Source: Laceyella sediminis
Lineage (GTDB): Bacteria > Bacillota > Bacilli > Thermoactinomycetales > Thermoactinomycetaceae
Direction of reading: 5' to 3'
Assembly (NCBI RefSeq): GCF_003003125.1
Contig: NZ_PVTZ01000001.1
Location: forward strand, 310,001 to 374,000
Length of the DNA: 64,000 nt
Under the pieces are notes generated by a model, which worked only from the letters and a program-made list of their open reading frames with translations, was not told the DNA's origin and searched no databases. Every line of letters starts with the position of its first letter. The first letter of the stretch is position 1. The position numbers were made by a program, and so were the translations under genes. Shown here piece after piece: positions 17,707 through 26,849 of the stretch.

Positions 17707-17727
17707 GACCTCTAGTTGCTAGAGGTC
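17707..17727 (-). terminator. Terminator of the Cys-cluster gene
   Basis: GACCTCTAG-TTG-CTAGAGGTC: a 9-bp perfect stem with a 3-nt loop, followed by GTTTTTG on the minus strand and adjacent to the stop codon at 17731. Confidence 0.85.
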
Positions 17728-17730
17728 ACG

Positions 17731-18237
17731 TCATCCGGTGAAGTCTTCTTTCATTTCTGTCATCACATGTTCCATCGCACATTCCGCAGAGCAGAATTCA
17801 TGGCGTTCTTCTGAGCTGTCCCACTTACGCCGCTCAGGATCTTTGGGATTGAACTCATATTCGCACACGATGCAACGATGCATCTGCGGAATGCGGGCCA
17901 GTCCGCTCCGCAATTGGGCGCGCTGTTCATTATCCAGTCTCAGCAAACCCGTGATGTATTGTTCAATTTCCTCTTTGTCGGCAAAGTACAGCGGATCTTC
18001 CGTAGCATACTTCAACGGGTTCCACCATGCGTATCTTCCGTCGGAGAGGTAAACGATGTAATAATCCTGGACAATCCGCTCTGATGCGTGTTCCAGTTGT
18101 TCATATGTGCGAAAGCCCAGTTCCGCGGCCAAGTTGTCCATTAAAGCGCGATCAATATCCTCCAACATCGACTTCCAATCGATGTTATCCACTTCCTGTT
18201 CCCAGCCCACCATTTGATCTAGCTCTTTGAAATTCAC
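17731..18237 (-). CDS. Hypothetical protein with C-terminal Cys cluster
   Basis: About 168 residues. The N-terminal two thirds are acidic and helical (NFKELDQMVGWEQEVDNIDW). The C-terminus carries CIVCEYEFNP, then about 20 residues later FCSAECAMEH: a CxxC...CxxxC arrangement of the treble-clef/zinc-finger type. I chose the GTG at 18237, 13 bp after the cysteine desulfurase stop, with GGGGAGAGGG as ribosome binding site. It is therefore probably co-transcribed with the desulfurase and CymR genes. In Bacillus the tRNA thiouridylase gene trmU follows the desulfurase, so this protein occupies trmU's place without resembling it. I do not recognise the family. Confidence 0.75.
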   Translation of the reverse strand: MNFKELDQMVGWEQEVDNIDWKSMLEDIDRALMDNLAAELGFRTYEQLEHASERIVQDYYIVYLSDGRYAWWNPLKYATEDPLYFADKEEIEQYITGLLRLDNEQRAQLRSGLARIPQMHRCIVCEYEFNPKDPERRKWDSSEERHEFCSAECAMEHVMTEMKEDFTG

Positions 18238-18250
18238 AGTCCCTCTCCCC

Positions 18251-19405
18251 TCAAATCTCTTCATGTCGTTGTAATCTGTGAACAATGCTGGCTACCATTT
18301 CAGCGGCGCGTTTGATTTCATCAACGGTGTTGCCGCGCCCAAAACTGAAGCGAATGGCTGACCGGGTTCTTTCTTCAGATAAATGCATGCTTTGAAGCAC
18401 ATGGGATACTTCCAGCGTACCAGAAGTGCAAGCTGAGCCGCTTGCGCATGCGATTCCCGCCAGGTCGAAATTCATGAGCAGGGTCTCGGAATCGGTTCCC
18501 GGGAAGCTGACGTTCAAAATATGGGGCAAACTCTTTGTGGGATGGCCGTTGACGACAAACTCAATCGGTTGTCTATTTAACTCTTCCACAAACGCTTGGC
18601 GCAGGACGCGCATGTCCGCCATATGTTGTTCCCGGGAGGCTTGCGACAGCTCAACCGCTTTGGCGAAGCCGATGATCCCCATAACGTTCTCTGTGCCAGG
18701 TCGACGGCGTCGTTCTTGGGAGCCACCGAAAGTCCTCGGGATAAACTTCACATTCTTCCCCAGATAAAGCGCTCCAATCCCTTTCGGCCCGTTGATCTTA
18801 TGACCTGATACCGAGATTAAATCCACCGGCAGGCGCTTAACATCGATCTCAAGAGAACCGAAAGCCTGCACCGCATCCGTATGGAACAGCACACCCCGCT
18901 CGCGCGCCAATTCGCCGATTTGTTCAATGGGTTGCACCGTACCGATCTCATTGTTGGCCATCATAATCGAAATCAGCGTCGTGTCGTCGCGGATCGCTTG
19001 CCGCAGTTGCTCGAGATCAATCAAACCAGTGTGATCGACCGGCAGATAGGTAACTTCAAAGCCGATCCGCTCCAAATACCGGCAGGCATCCAACACCGCA
19101 TGATGCTCGATTTGAGTGGTAATGAGATGTTTTTTTCCTGTCTCTGCATATGCCGCAGCCACGCCAAGCAAAGCCATATTGTCCGCTTCTGTCCCACCGC
19201 TAGTGAACACCAGTTGCCCAGCGTCCGCCCCCAACGCGCGCGCCACTTGGTCGCGTGCTTGGTCGATGGCCACGCGCACGTCGCGGCCATATTGATGCAT
19301 GCTGGACGGATTGCCGAACGCCTCCCCCAAATAGGGGAGCATGGCTTCTTTCACCAATGGATGGATCGGCGTCGTTGCGGCATGATCCAAATAAATTGCC
19401 ATCAT
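18251..19405 (-). CDS. Cysteine desulfurase (IscS/NifS-like)
   Basis: 384 residues, a PLP-dependent enzyme that takes sulfur from cysteine for Fe-S clusters and tRNA thiolation. It starts MMAIYLDHAATTPIHP; the PLP-Lys is in SVSGHKINGPKGIGALYLG, and the persulfide Cys is in ACASGSACTSGTLE (group I type, long loop). FTSGGTEADNMAL also matches the family. It lies 11 bp after cymR, the usual order in Bacillales (yrvO). Because trmU is not adjacent, its sulfur acceptor cannot be inferred from context. Confidence 0.94.
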   Translation of the reverse strand: MMAIYLDHAATTPIHPLVKEAMLPYLGEAFGNPSSMHQYGRDVRVAIDQARDQVARALGADAGQLVFTSGGTEADNMALLGVAAAYAETGKKHLITTQIEHHAVLDACRYLERIGFEVTYLPVDHTGLIDLEQLRQAIRDDTTLISIMMANNEIGTVQPIEQIGELARERGVLFHTDAVQAFGSLEIDVKRLPVDLISVSGHKINGPKGIGALYLGKNVKFIPRTFGGSQERRRRPGTENVMGIIGFAKAVELSQASREQHMADMRVLRQAFVEELNRQPIEFVVNGHPTKSLPHILNVSFPGTDSETLLMNFDLAGIACASGSACTSGTLEVSHVLQSMHLSEERTRSAIRFSFGRGNTVDEIKRAAEMVASIVHRLQRHEEI

Positions 19406-19415
19406 GTTTCACCTG

Positions 19416-19835
19416 CTAAATATAAAACATATAGTTGTCATTTTGTCCATCATGCGTGAAATTGATCAAAGAAGCAAGCGTCGTCGTATCCAATTCTTTA
19501 GCGATCGCATCACGAATCCGCTTCCACAGGTCACGACGGGCAGGATCTTCCTCTTCATTGAACTCGACTGGACTGATCGGCCCTTCCAACACGCGGATGA
19601 TATCTCCCGCCGAAATCTCCTCTGGAGCCTTCGCCAGCTTGTAACCACCGTAAGCCCCCCGCACACTCCGTACCAATCCGGCATTGCGAAGCGGAGCGAT
19701 CAACTGTTCCAGATAATGCTCAGACAAAGCGTGACGCTCGGCCACACTTTTCAATGGTACCGGTCCCTTGCCGTACCTAGCAGCCAAATCCATCATGATG
19801 GTAAGTCCGTACCTTCCTTTGGTTGAGATTTTCAA
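19416..19835 (-). CDS. cymR: Rrf2 family regulator, CymR orthologue
   Basis: About 139 residues. The N-terminal winged helix contains KISTKGRYGLTIMMDLA and SEHYLEQLIAPLRNAGLVRSVRGAYGGY, the classic Rrf2 signature; CymR represses cysteine-uptake and synthesis genes in complex with CysK. It lacks the three-Cys cluster of IscR, as expected for CymR. The best start is TTG at 19835 (LKISTKG), six bases after AGGGGTG; a GTG 9 bp upstream is an alternative. Its 5' end overlaps the 3' end of the YczE-like gene by about 58 bp, so the two are translationally linked. Confidence 0.92.
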   Translation of the reverse strand: MKISTKGRYGLTIMMDLAARYGKGPVPLKSVAERHALSEHYLEQLIAPLRNAGLVRSVRGAYGGYKLAKAPEEISAGDIIRVLEGPISPVEFNEEEDPARRDLWKRIRDAIAKELDTTTLASLINFTHDGQNDNYMFYI

Positions 19836-20475
19836 GAATGGCACCCCTTTTCGTTATTCTTTCTAACAACCGCTCACAGTAAGAAATGGACCATTGCATT
19901 AACGGCCCCGTCAAAAAACAAAAAAAGAGTGTTCCAATATGTACAGGTCCACCCAGAAGCCAGCCGGTCCCTCCAACGATTACCTCCATTATAGTACGAA
20001 CGGCGCGAATCGACCAGCCAGTCCGTTTTGCCAACTCCAGAGTCAACCCGTCGCGGGGTCCCGCCCCGGTGCGCGGCGCAATGTACAACCCTACCCCGAA
20101 GGCGACCAAGGCCACCCCGACCGTCAAGTAAGCCAAGTGCAACACCCACCCACTTACATCGGGAATCAGGTCCAAAAACATAATCAAATCAATAAACGGA
20201 CCCAAGAGCAACATATTAAGAAACGTTCCCCATTGTGGATGTGAACGTTTCAACCAACACGTAACAGCCACAATCACGATTCCCAAGACGGTCACCCATG
20301 TGCCGATGGATAACGATGAAACCCGAGCCAATCCGATGTGTAGCACATCCCAAGGCGCCACACCCAGATCTGATTTTATGGCAAAGACCGTGCCGAAAGA
20401 AATGGTCCACAATCCGCTGAAGAAAAACATCCACTGCCAAACCCAAGCCATACGCTTTATCTTATGCATCCTCAT
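19777..20475 (-). CDS. YczE/YitT-like integral membrane protein
   Basis: 232 residues with five to six hydrophobic helices (WMFFFSGLWTISFGTVFAI, WVTVLGIVIVAVTCW, LLLGPFIDLIMFLDL, AYLTVGVALVAFGVGLYI, GTLFFCFLTGPLMQW). The motif SDLGVAPWDVLHIG and APRTGAGPRDGL are hallmarks of the YczE group (DUF6198-type). Function is unproven; B. subtilis YczE is required for surfactin production by an unknown mechanism. The C-terminal 20 residues are encoded in DNA shared with the cymR start, in another frame. It starts with ATG or the internal ATG two codons later. Confidence 0.82.
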   Translation of the reverse strand: MRMHKIKRMAWVWQWMFFFSGLWTISFGTVFAIKSDLGVAPWDVLHIGLARVSSLSIGTWVTVLGIVIVAVTCWLKRSHPQWGTFLNMLLLGPFIDLIMFLDLIPDVSGWVLHLAYLTVGVALVAFGVGLYIAPRTGAGPRDGLTLELAKRTGWSIRAVRTIMEVIVGGTGWLLGGPVHIGTLFFCFLTGPLMQWSISYCERLLERITKRGAILENLNQRKVRTYHHDGFGC

Positions 20476-20653
20476 CGATCCTTCAGCTGTTATTTTACGG
20501 CCACACTTGTCAAGTTTATCATAGGATTATTACGTTTCGACATGATTTTTTCCCGCATACAAAAAATCCATCCATCCCGCTCTAGCCAATGTGTGGAATA
20601 CACACTATCATAAATAGGAGAATCAGGATGGACAGAAAGGCGGAAAAATAACG

Positions 20654-21988
20654 GTGGATTTATTTGAATACAGCCGGGAGCAATCGCGGCGAAGCGAGCC
20701 GCTTGCCGCCCGCATGCGTCCCCGCTGCTTGGATGAAGTTGCGGGGCAAACCCATATCATTGGCAAAGGAAAATTGCTGAGACGAATGATTGAAGCCGAT
20801 CAGCTGTCGTCAATCATCTTTTACGGCCCGCCCGGAACAGGTAAAACCACGCTCGCCCATGTGATCGCCAATCAGACCAGTGCCTACTTCGAACGCATCA
20901 ATGCGGTTACGGCCGGTGTCAGCGACATCCGCCGGATCATAGAAGAGGCGAAGCAACGAATCAACATGTACGAGCAACGAACCGTGTTGTTCATCGACGA
21001 AATCCATCGCTTCAACCGTTCTCAGCAGGACGCTTTGCTTCCCCATGTCGAGGACGGAACCGTCATCTTAATTGGCGCGACCACCGAAAATCCCTCATAC
21101 GAAGTGAATGCCGCGTTGCTGTCGCGTTCGCGGCTCTTTACGTTAAAGCCACTATCCGAAGAGGAACTGGGTCTCGTATTGGACCGCGCCCTGGCCGATT
21201 CCGAACGCGGACTGGGCGCGTATCGGGTTGAGTTGGAACCGGAGGCCAAAGCACACCTCATCCGCTGTGCAGGAGGAGACAGCCGCACAGCCTTAAATGC
21301 ATTGGAATTGGCCGTCGTCACCACACCACCTGACGAATCGGGCATTCGCCGCATCACTTTGGAAGTGGCGGAAGAGTCAATCCAACGCAAAGTCATCCGC
21401 TATGACAAGAGCGGCGACCAGCATTATGACACCATTTCCGCTTTCGTCAAAAGCATGCGCGGATCAGACGCCGACGCCGCACTCTATTACTTGGCCAAAA
21501 TGTTGCAAGCCGGCGAAGATCCCCGTTTTATCGCCCGGCGCATCTTCATCCATGCCGCAGAAGACGTGGGCATGGCCGACCCCCGCGCCCTCTTAATCGC
21601 TTCGGCCGCCGCACATGCCGTCGATTTCATCGGCTTGCCCGAAGCGCAAATCCCTTTGGCGCAAGCGGTCATCTACATCGCCACGGCTCCCAAAAGCAAT
21701 TCAGCCGTGCGAGGGATCAATGAAGCGAACACCTTGGTTAAACAAGAACATCGCGGGGATGTTCCCCCACATCTGCGCGACGCCCATGGAGCGGGGGCTA
21801 AAGCCCAGGGCAGGGGCAAAGGTTACCGCTATCCGCATGATTATCCTCGGGGCTATGTCGCCCAGCAATACCTGCCGGACGAACACCGCGACAAGCGCCT
21901 GTACCATCCCAGCCCGCATGGATATGAGCACAAATTACAAACGTTCCTGCGCTGGATGAAAGGGGAGGATCACGGCCGACCGGAATGA
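20654..21988 (+). CDS. rarA: Replication-associated recombination protein RarA (MgsA)
   Basis: 444 residues of AAA+ ATPase that acts at stalled forks with SSB and replisome parts. Walker A is FYGPPGTGKTTLAHVIA, Walker B VLFIDEIHRFNRSQQD, sensor 1 LIGATTENPSYEVN, and the arginine finger region is ALLSRSRLFTLKPL. The C-terminal tetramerisation domain follows (DPRFIARRIFIHAAEDVGMAD, KSNSAVRGINEA). It starts with GTG at 20654 (VDLFEYSREQ). It is divergent from the cymR cluster, as yrvN is adjacent to cymR in Bacillus. Confidence 0.95.
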   Translation: MDLFEYSREQSRRSEPLAARMRPRCLDEVAGQTHIIGKGKLLRRMIEADQLSSIIFYGPPGTGKTTLAHVIANQTSAYFERINAVTAGVSDIRRIIEEAKQRINMYEQRTVLFIDEIHRFNRSQQDALLPHVEDGTVILIGATTENPSYEVNAALLSRSRLFTLKPLSEEELGLVLDRALADSERGLGAYRVELEPEAKAHLIRCAGGDSRTALNALELAVVTTPPDESGIRRITLEVAEESIQRKVIRYDKSGDQHYDTISAFVKSMRGSDADAALYYLAKMLQAGEDPRFIARRIFIHAAEDVGMADPRALLIASAAAHAVDFIGLPEAQIPLAQAVIYIATAPKSNSAVRGINEANTLVKQEHRGDVPPHLRDAHGAGAKAQGRGKGYRYPHDYPRGYVAQQYLPDEHRDKRLYHPSPHGYEHKLQTFLRWMKGEDHGRPE

Positions 21989-22091
21989 GACAGTCCGCCG
22001 ATTTCCTCTCCTTCCCATCGGCAACGATGTGTAGAACCCCCTCACTTGGACATATTACTTAATGTCACATTCAGGAAGGAGGAGTTCTGAC

Positions 22092-22727
22092 ATGCACATG
22101 CAACCGATGAACGCGAACAATCAGATGGAAAACCAAACGGTGAATCCGGTGCCACCGGTCATGAACCATGCAGGACATGAAGTATTGGACGTGCATGAGA
22201 TTTTATCGCATGCGGTTAACACGATGAACACTTATGTCATGTTGCGGCCTCATGTGCAAGATCCCGAGTTGGCGGATATCATGCAACGCCAACACCAATA
22301 CATGGTGAACGAATACAACACCTTGGTCGACTGCTTCTCGACGGGACGTGATCCCGCCACACCAACTTCACGCTATCAAATGAAACAAGGCAACAATGTG
22401 ATCTACGGGATGAAGCAGCAAGGGCAACCGCACAAGCCCATGACCAACCCGTCCGAAATCAACGACCAACGGATTTCGTCGCAAATACTGGGCATGCTGA
22501 AGACTGGAGCCAGCCATAAAGCCGTGGCCGCCACGGAAACAACCAACCCCGTTGTGCGCCGCGTATTGGCAGACAGCATTCCCAACTGCATTGAAATGGC
22601 GTATGAAGTCTTCCTTTATCAGAACAAGCGGGGCTACTACCAAGTGCCTCAATTCTCCCAACAAGAAATGCAACAACTCACCACATCCTTCGGCCCGGCC
22701 ACTCCTCCCCAACTTCCCCTGCAGTGA
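22092..22727 (+). CDS. CotF-like spore coat protein
   Basis: 211 residues. An N-terminal Met/Asn/Gln-rich leader (MHMQPMNANNQMENQT) is followed by a helical CotF-type region: LDVHEILSHAVNTMNTYVMLRPHVQDPELADIMQRQ, read around the HVQDPELADIMQ core, and VRRVLADSIPNCIEMAYEVFLYQNKRGYYQVPQF. CotF-family proteins are ferritin-like helical coat components made in the mother cell. I chose the ATG at 22092, just after AAGGAGGAGTTCTGAC; an upstream ATG at 22062 adds ten residues with no ribosome binding site. Its own strong terminator suggests a monocistronic unit. Sigma factor control is assumed from the family and I see no clear promoter. Confidence 0.85.
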   Translation: MHMQPMNANNQMENQTVNPVPPVMNHAGHEVLDVHEILSHAVNTMNTYVMLRPHVQDPELADIMQRQHQYMVNEYNTLVDCFSTGRDPATPTSRYQMKQGNNVIYGMKQQGQPHKPMTNPSEINDQRISSQILGMLKTGASHKAVAATETTNPVVRRVLADSIPNCIEMAYEVFLYQNKRGYYQVPQFSQQEMQQLTTSFGPATPPQLPLQ

Positions 22728-22740
22728 CAATAAGTGCGCA

Positions 22741-22770
22741 AAACAGCCTAGCATTTCCGCTAGGCTGTTT
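22741..22770 (+). terminator. Terminator of the CotF-like gene
   Basis: AAACAGCCTAGC and GCTAGGCTGTTT: a 12-bp perfect stem with a 6-nt loop and trailing T's. Confidence 0.85.
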
Positions 22771-22804
22771 TAGTTTGGGCTAGTTTCCGGCTAAGTAAAA
22801 AAGC

Positions 22805-22826
22805 CCGCGTTCTGACAACAACGCGG
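22805..22826 (-). terminator. Terminator of the HAD gene
   Basis: CCGCGTT and AACGCGG form a 7-bp stem with an 8-nt loop, followed by GCTTTTTT on the minus strand. Confidence 0.7.
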
Positions 22827-22836
22827 ACTCATTCCG

Positions 22837-23415
22837 TTACGCTTCATTCTGATTCATATGTTCTTCTACTAGGGCATACACCTGCCGCCAATCGGTAATT
22901 CGTTTGATCTCCTTTGGCATTTTGCGGTTGTACACGGCATCGACAATCACCGTGGGTACGTTGTTTTTAACAAGATTTTCTATATGGCTAGGGGCATCCT
23001 CAAAAAACAATTCCACACCGAGCTCTTTGGCTTTGCGTGCTTTATCTTGCGCATTCATGACCAAGTTATCTCCAGTGTAGGGAAACCCATGTTTCTTCAA
23101 CCACTCTTTTGTCACTTGCGTGACGTTGGGAAAGCCAGGCCGGGCCGTGATGAAATAAACGCGATGCCCTTGCTTGACCAGTTCATTCAACACCTCAGCC
23201 GCATGCTGAAGTGGAACGCCAAGCGAATAAATCTCTTCCTCTAGCTTCCGCCACAAGCGCGACGCTTCCTTAGGAGTAATTCCGTATGCTTTATCAAGAT
23301 ATAAATCGCTGATATCTTCCAATTTAACATTACGCTTCAAGACCCGGTTATGTACTTCGACTGCGGCCCGTTGTGTATCCTTGATCGTGCCGTCGATATC
23401 TACACCTAAGATCAT
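22837..23415 (-). CDS. HAD-superfamily nucleotidase-like phosphatase
   Basis: About 192 residues. HAD motif I is GVDIDGTIKDTQ near the N-terminus, motif II YFITARPGF, and motif IV FFEDAPSHIENL; the DxDGT plus EDAPSHIE pattern fits the 5'(3')-deoxyribonucleotidase/YqfW-like group. A conserved Lys lies in QDKARKAKELGVELFF. The substrate is unknown. The start is uncertain: ATG at 23415 (MILGVDIDG) gives the family N-terminus but has a weak ribosome binding site, and a TTG at 23439 adds eight residues. It has its own terminator and lies just downstream of the 6S RNA gene. Confidence 0.8.
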   Translation of the reverse strand: MILGVDIDGTIKDTQRAAVEVHNRVLKRNVKLEDISDLYLDKAYGITPKEASRLWRKLEEEIYSLGVPLQHAAEVLNELVKQGHRVYFITARPGFPNVTQVTKEWLKKHGFPYTGDNLVMNAQDKARKAKELGVELFFEDAPSHIENLVKNNVPTVIVDAVYNRKMPKEIKRITDWRQVYALVEEHMNQNEA

Positions 23416-23487
23416 GCCATCTCGCCTGCCTTCGCTCAAGATCAGTCATTTCATATAACATTTTCCCCAAAACCAGCGAGATATGCG

Positions 23488-23676
23488 CAAAAAAAGAGCC
23501 CCATTATGCCGTGCTCCGTCAGTTTTGAACCTGCCTCATCAGCAGGTGGGTGCCCTGAACCCGCAGTTCATGGGTCCACTCGGCGGTGGCTTCCACTTCC
23601 TCGGGTGACTTCAAGCTCCCTTTGTCATCGTGTTGGCTCAAAACTTTCGGGTGTCACGAACATCGCAGGACTCGTT
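23488..23676 (-). ncRNA. ssrS: 6S RNA (6S-1 type)
   Basis: The minus strand shows 6S RNA hallmarks: GGGAGCTTGAAGTCACC, then GAAGTGGAAGCCACCGC, GAGTGGA and ACTGCGGGTTC followed by CACCC, with the outer arms closing into a long, centrally bulged hairpin. 6S RNA mimics an open promoter and sequesters SigA-RNA polymerase in stationary phase. The 3' end is a GAGC...GCTC hairpin with a run of seven T's (about 23494-23516). In B. subtilis bsrA lies in the same place, upstream of aspS's neighbour yrvM. Length is about 189 nt. The 5' end is set from the promoter, so it is accurate only to a few bases. Confidence 0.93.
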
Positions 23677-23682
23677 CTGTTG

Positions 23683-23710
23683 ATTTTATGTTAACAGATC
23701 ACAGCGCCAA
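23683..23710 (-). promoter_or_regulatory. Probable promoter of 6S RNA
   Basis: On the minus strand TTGGCG (23705-23710), a 16-bp spacer, and TAAAAT (23683-23688), placing the start near 23676, which matches the predicted 5' end of the RNA. Confidence 0.6.
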
Positions 23711-23745
23711 GATCAAGCTGTCAGCTGTTACAATTACAGGAAAGC

Positions 23746-25518
23746 CTATTTTTGTGTCGCTATTTGGATGTGCAAGTCGTTCAACTGTTGTTCATCCACC
23801 GGCGCCGGAGCTTCTGTCAGCAAGCAAGTGCCGCTTGTCGTTTTGGGGAAGGCGATGCACTCACGCAAGTTGGTACGGCCAGCAAGCAACATGACAATGC
23901 GGTCGAAGCCAAAGGCAATCCCACCGTGCGGCGGTGCACCATACTCAAACGCTTCAAGCAGGAAGCCAAATTTCTCTTTGGCGTCTTCCATGGAAAGGCC
24001 CAACGCTTGAAACATCTTCTCTTGGATGTCACGTTGGTAAATCCGCTGGCTACCGCCGCCGATTTCAAAACCGTTTAAGACCATATCGTAAGCTTTGGCG
24101 CGCACCCGGCCAGGATCAGTCTCCAACAACGGCACATCCTCTTCCATGGGCATGGTGAATGGATGATGCATCGCATAATAGCGGTTGTCTTCTTCCGAGT
24201 ACTCCAACAGCGGGAACTCGGTCACCCACGCGAAGGCGTAGCGGTCGGGATCGATCAGGTTGAGTGCTTTTGCCAAGCGGACGCGCAATTCTCCCAGCAC
24301 ATCGGCAACCACTTTTTTGTTGTCGGCCACGAAGAACAGCATGTCACCCGTCTCTGCCCCGGTTGCTTTTTGGATCGCTGCCACTTCTTCCTCACTGAGG
24401 AATTTGGCGACCGATCCTTTCAATCCGCCCTCTTTCAAAGCCATCCATGCCAGCCCTTTGGCTCCGAAGGCCTGGGCGACTTGACCCCAGTTGTCCACTT
24501 CTTTGCGGCTCCAATCAGCGCAACCTTTCACCGTGATCGCCTTGACCTGACCACCCGAAGCGATCGCTCCACTAAACACTTTGAATGAAGAGTCGCGTAG
24601 AATGTCGGACAAGTCGACCAACTCCATGCCAAAGCGCAAATCCGGCTTGTCTGAGCCATACCGTTCCATCGCCTCTTGATACGTCAACCGCGGGAACGGG
24701 CGAGGCACCTCCACACCGATTGTCTCTTTGAATAGCTTTGCCACCATCTCTTCCATCATCGACAAAAACGTCTCCGTCGGCAAGAAAGAGGCTTCAATGT
24801 CGATCTGGGTGAATTCCGGTTGCCGGTCGGCCCGCAAATCCTCATCGCGGAAACAACGCGCAAACTGGAAGTACCGCTCCATTCCCGCCACCATAAACAA
24901 TTGCTTGAACAACTGCGGGGATTGTGGCAATGCATAGAACGAACCTTCATGCACCCGGCTCGGCACCAAGTAATCCCTCGCACCTTCCGGTGTGCTACGG
25001 GTCAACATCGGCGTTTCCATTTCGACAAATCCGTGCTGGTCCAAGAATTGGCGCACGATTTGCATCGCCCGGTGCCGAATCAGCATCGTCTTCTGCATTT
25101 TGCTACGGCGCAAATCCAAATAACGGTACTTCAATCGAATCGATTCATCCACATCCAGATCATCCTGAATCATGAACGGCGGAGTTTTAGCGGCATTGAA
25201 CACATGCACCTGCTCGCCTTGAATTTCGATTTCACCCGTCTTCATGTTAGGGTTGACGGTGCCTGGTTCACGCTCCACCACTTTCCCCGTGATCGCCAAA
25301 ACATATTCCGAACGCACCTGTTCGGCGATGCGGACGGCTTCAGGGGAGATTTCCGGATTAAACACCACTTGCACCCGCCCCGAACGGTCGCGCAAGTCCA
25401 AGAAAATCAGTCCCCCCAGATCACGGCGCTTATGCACCCACCCGTTTAAGGTGACTCTTTTCCCAACTAATTCTTTTGTGCATTCTGTTGCAAAATGTGT
25501 ACGATGGACACCTTCCAT
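23746..25518 (-). CDS. aspS: Aspartyl-tRNA synthetase
   Basis: 590 residues, bacterial type. The N-terminal OB anticodon-binding domain ([21 protein letters not shown]) is followed by the class II core: motif 2 [18 protein letters not shown], the bacterial GAD insertion domain, and motif 3 [16 protein letters not shown] chose the ATG at 25518 ([14 protein letters not shown]), which follows GGGGGAG and lies 13 bp after the hisS stop; the longer ORF is an overlap with hisS. It is co-transcribed with hisS under one T-box. Discriminating versus non-discriminating specificity cannot be judged by eye. Confidence 0.96.
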   Translation of the reverse strand: MEGVHRTHFATECTKELVGKRVTLNGWVHKRRDLGGLIFLDLRDRSGRVQVVFNPEISPEAVRIAEQVRSEYVLAITGKVVEREPGTVNPNMKTGEIEIQGEQVHVFNAAKTPPFMIQDDLDVDESIRLKYRYLDLRRSKMQKTMLIRHRAMQIVRQFLDQHGFVEMETPMLTRSTPEGARDYLVPSRVHEGSFYALPQSPQLFKQLFMVAGMERYFQFARCFRDEDLRADRQPEFTQIDIEASFLPTETFLSMMEEMVAKLFKETIGVEVPRPFPRLTYQEAMERYGSDKPDLRFGMELVDLSDILRDSSFKVFSGAIASGGQVKAITVKGCADWSRKEVDNWGQVAQAFGAKGLAWMALKEGGLKGSVAKFLSEEEVAAIQKATGAETGDMLFFVADNKKVVADVLGELRVRLAKALNLIDPDRYAFAWVTEFPLLEYSEEDNRYYAMHHPFTMPMEEDVPLLETDPGRVRAKAYDMVLNGFEIGGGSQRIYQRDIQEKMFQALGLSMEDAKEKFGFLLEAFEYGAPPHGGIAFGFDRIVMLLAGRTNLRECIAFPKTTSGTCLLTEAPAPVDEQQLNDLHIQIATQK

Positions 25519-25531
25519 CACGTTCTCCCCC

Positions 25532-26812
25532 TTAAGGCAATTGCTTGATGTAAGCGACCAGTTCATCCAGTGCAATAGTCACCTGCTCCCCGGTCGCGAG
25601 CTGTTTTACATTGATTTGATTTTGCTTCAATTCATCTTCGCCCAAAATGGCCACCGTCTTCGCTTGCAAACGGTCAGCGGCCTTAAATTGCGCTTTCATC
25701 TTGCGGTCCAGATAATCGCGCTCTGCACGCAACCCTGCTTGGCGCATCGTTTGCAACACTTTCATACCGACCAGCTTGGCTTCTTCTCCCATGGTGATAA
25801 GATAACAATCCAGCCCAGCTTTCGACGGTGTTTCCACTTGTTGCACCCCTAGTGCCAAGAGCACCCGTTCTAATCCGATGCCGAAGCCGACTCCCGGCAT
25901 GCTTGGCCCGCCAAATTGTTCGATCAAGCCGTTGTATCGGCCGCCGCCACCGATGCTCCCGGCCTGCGCCCCTGGGATGTCCACCGTGTATTCAAACGCG
26001 GTGTGCGTGTAATAATCCAAGCCGCGCACCAGACGGTGATTAACCACATAGGGCACGCCAAGCAAGTCAAGTGCACGCAACACCGTGTCAAAGTGTTTGC
26101 GGCTGTCGTCATTCAAATGATCGTGTAAGGACGGCGCCCCTGCCGCAATCTCTTTGGTCCGTTCATCCTTGCTATCCAAAATGCGGAGCGGATTTTTGTA
26201 AAGCCGTGATTTGGCCTCGGCAGACAACTCATCGATATGCTTCTCGAAATAAGCGATCAATTTCTCCCGATATTGCAATCGGCTTTCCACATCTCCCAAT
26301 GTGTTCACTTCCACCCGCACATCTTTCAGCCCCAGCGCTTGGAAATAATGCATCCCGAGCGCAATCACTTCCGCATCCAACAACGGGTCCGGGCTACCGA
26401 AAGCTTCTACGCCAAACTGGTGAAATTGGCGGCGCCGCCCCGCCTGTGGATTCTCATACCGGAACATCGGCCCCATATAGTACCATTTGGTCGGTTGAGG
26501 CTGACCAAACACTTTCTTCTCCACAAACGAACGCACCACACCGGCGGTGCCTTCAGGACGCAAGGAAATCTGCCGATTGCCGCGATCGGTGAACGTGTAC
26601 ATCTCTTTCTCAACAATGTCGGTCGCTTCCCCTACGCCGCGTTGGAATAACTCGGTGTGTTCAAACATCGGCGTCCGAATCTCATGATAATCATATAAGC
26701 TGCAAATTTCTCGCGCTTTTTGCTCTATCCACTGCCACTGCTCAACTTCCCCCGGCATGATATCATCCGTGCCGCGAGGAATTTGCAATTTGGTTGAAGT
26801 TTGAAACTTCAC
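25532..26812 (-). CDS. hisS: Histidyl-tRNA synthetase
   Basis: About 426 residues. It has [13 protein letters not shown], the motif 2 region [36 protein letters not shown], the HisA motifs [16 protein letters not shown] and [15 protein letters not shown], and a C-terminal anticodon-binding domain. I use GTG at 26812 ([14 protein letters not shown]) because it has GAGGGGGG ten bases upstream; the ORF extends 21 codons further into the T-box antiterminator. It is first gene of the hisS-aspS operon. Confidence 0.95.
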   Translation of the reverse strand: MKFQTSTKLQIPRGTDDIMPGEVEQWQWIEQKAREICSLYDYHEIRTPMFEHTELFQRGVGEATDIVEKEMYTFTDRGNRQISLRPEGTAGVVRSFVEKKVFGQPQPTKWYYMGPMFRYENPQAGRRRQFHQFGVEAFGSPDPLLDAEVIALGMHYFQALGLKDVRVEVNTLGDVESRLQYREKLIAYFEKHIDELSAEAKSRLYKNPLRILDSKDERTKEIAAGAPSLHDHLNDDSRKHFDTVLRALDLLGVPYVVNHRLVRGLDYYTHTAFEYTVDIPGAQAGSIGGGGRYNGLIEQFGGPSMPGVGFGIGLERVLLALGVQQVETPSKAGLDCYLITMGEEAKLVGMKVLQTMRQAGLRAERDYLDRKMKAQFKAADRLQAKTVAILGEDELKQNQINVKQLATGEQVTIALDELVAYIKQLP

Positions 26813-26849
26813 TGCCGCGTACCCCCCTCGATCAACTTGGCTCATAAAT

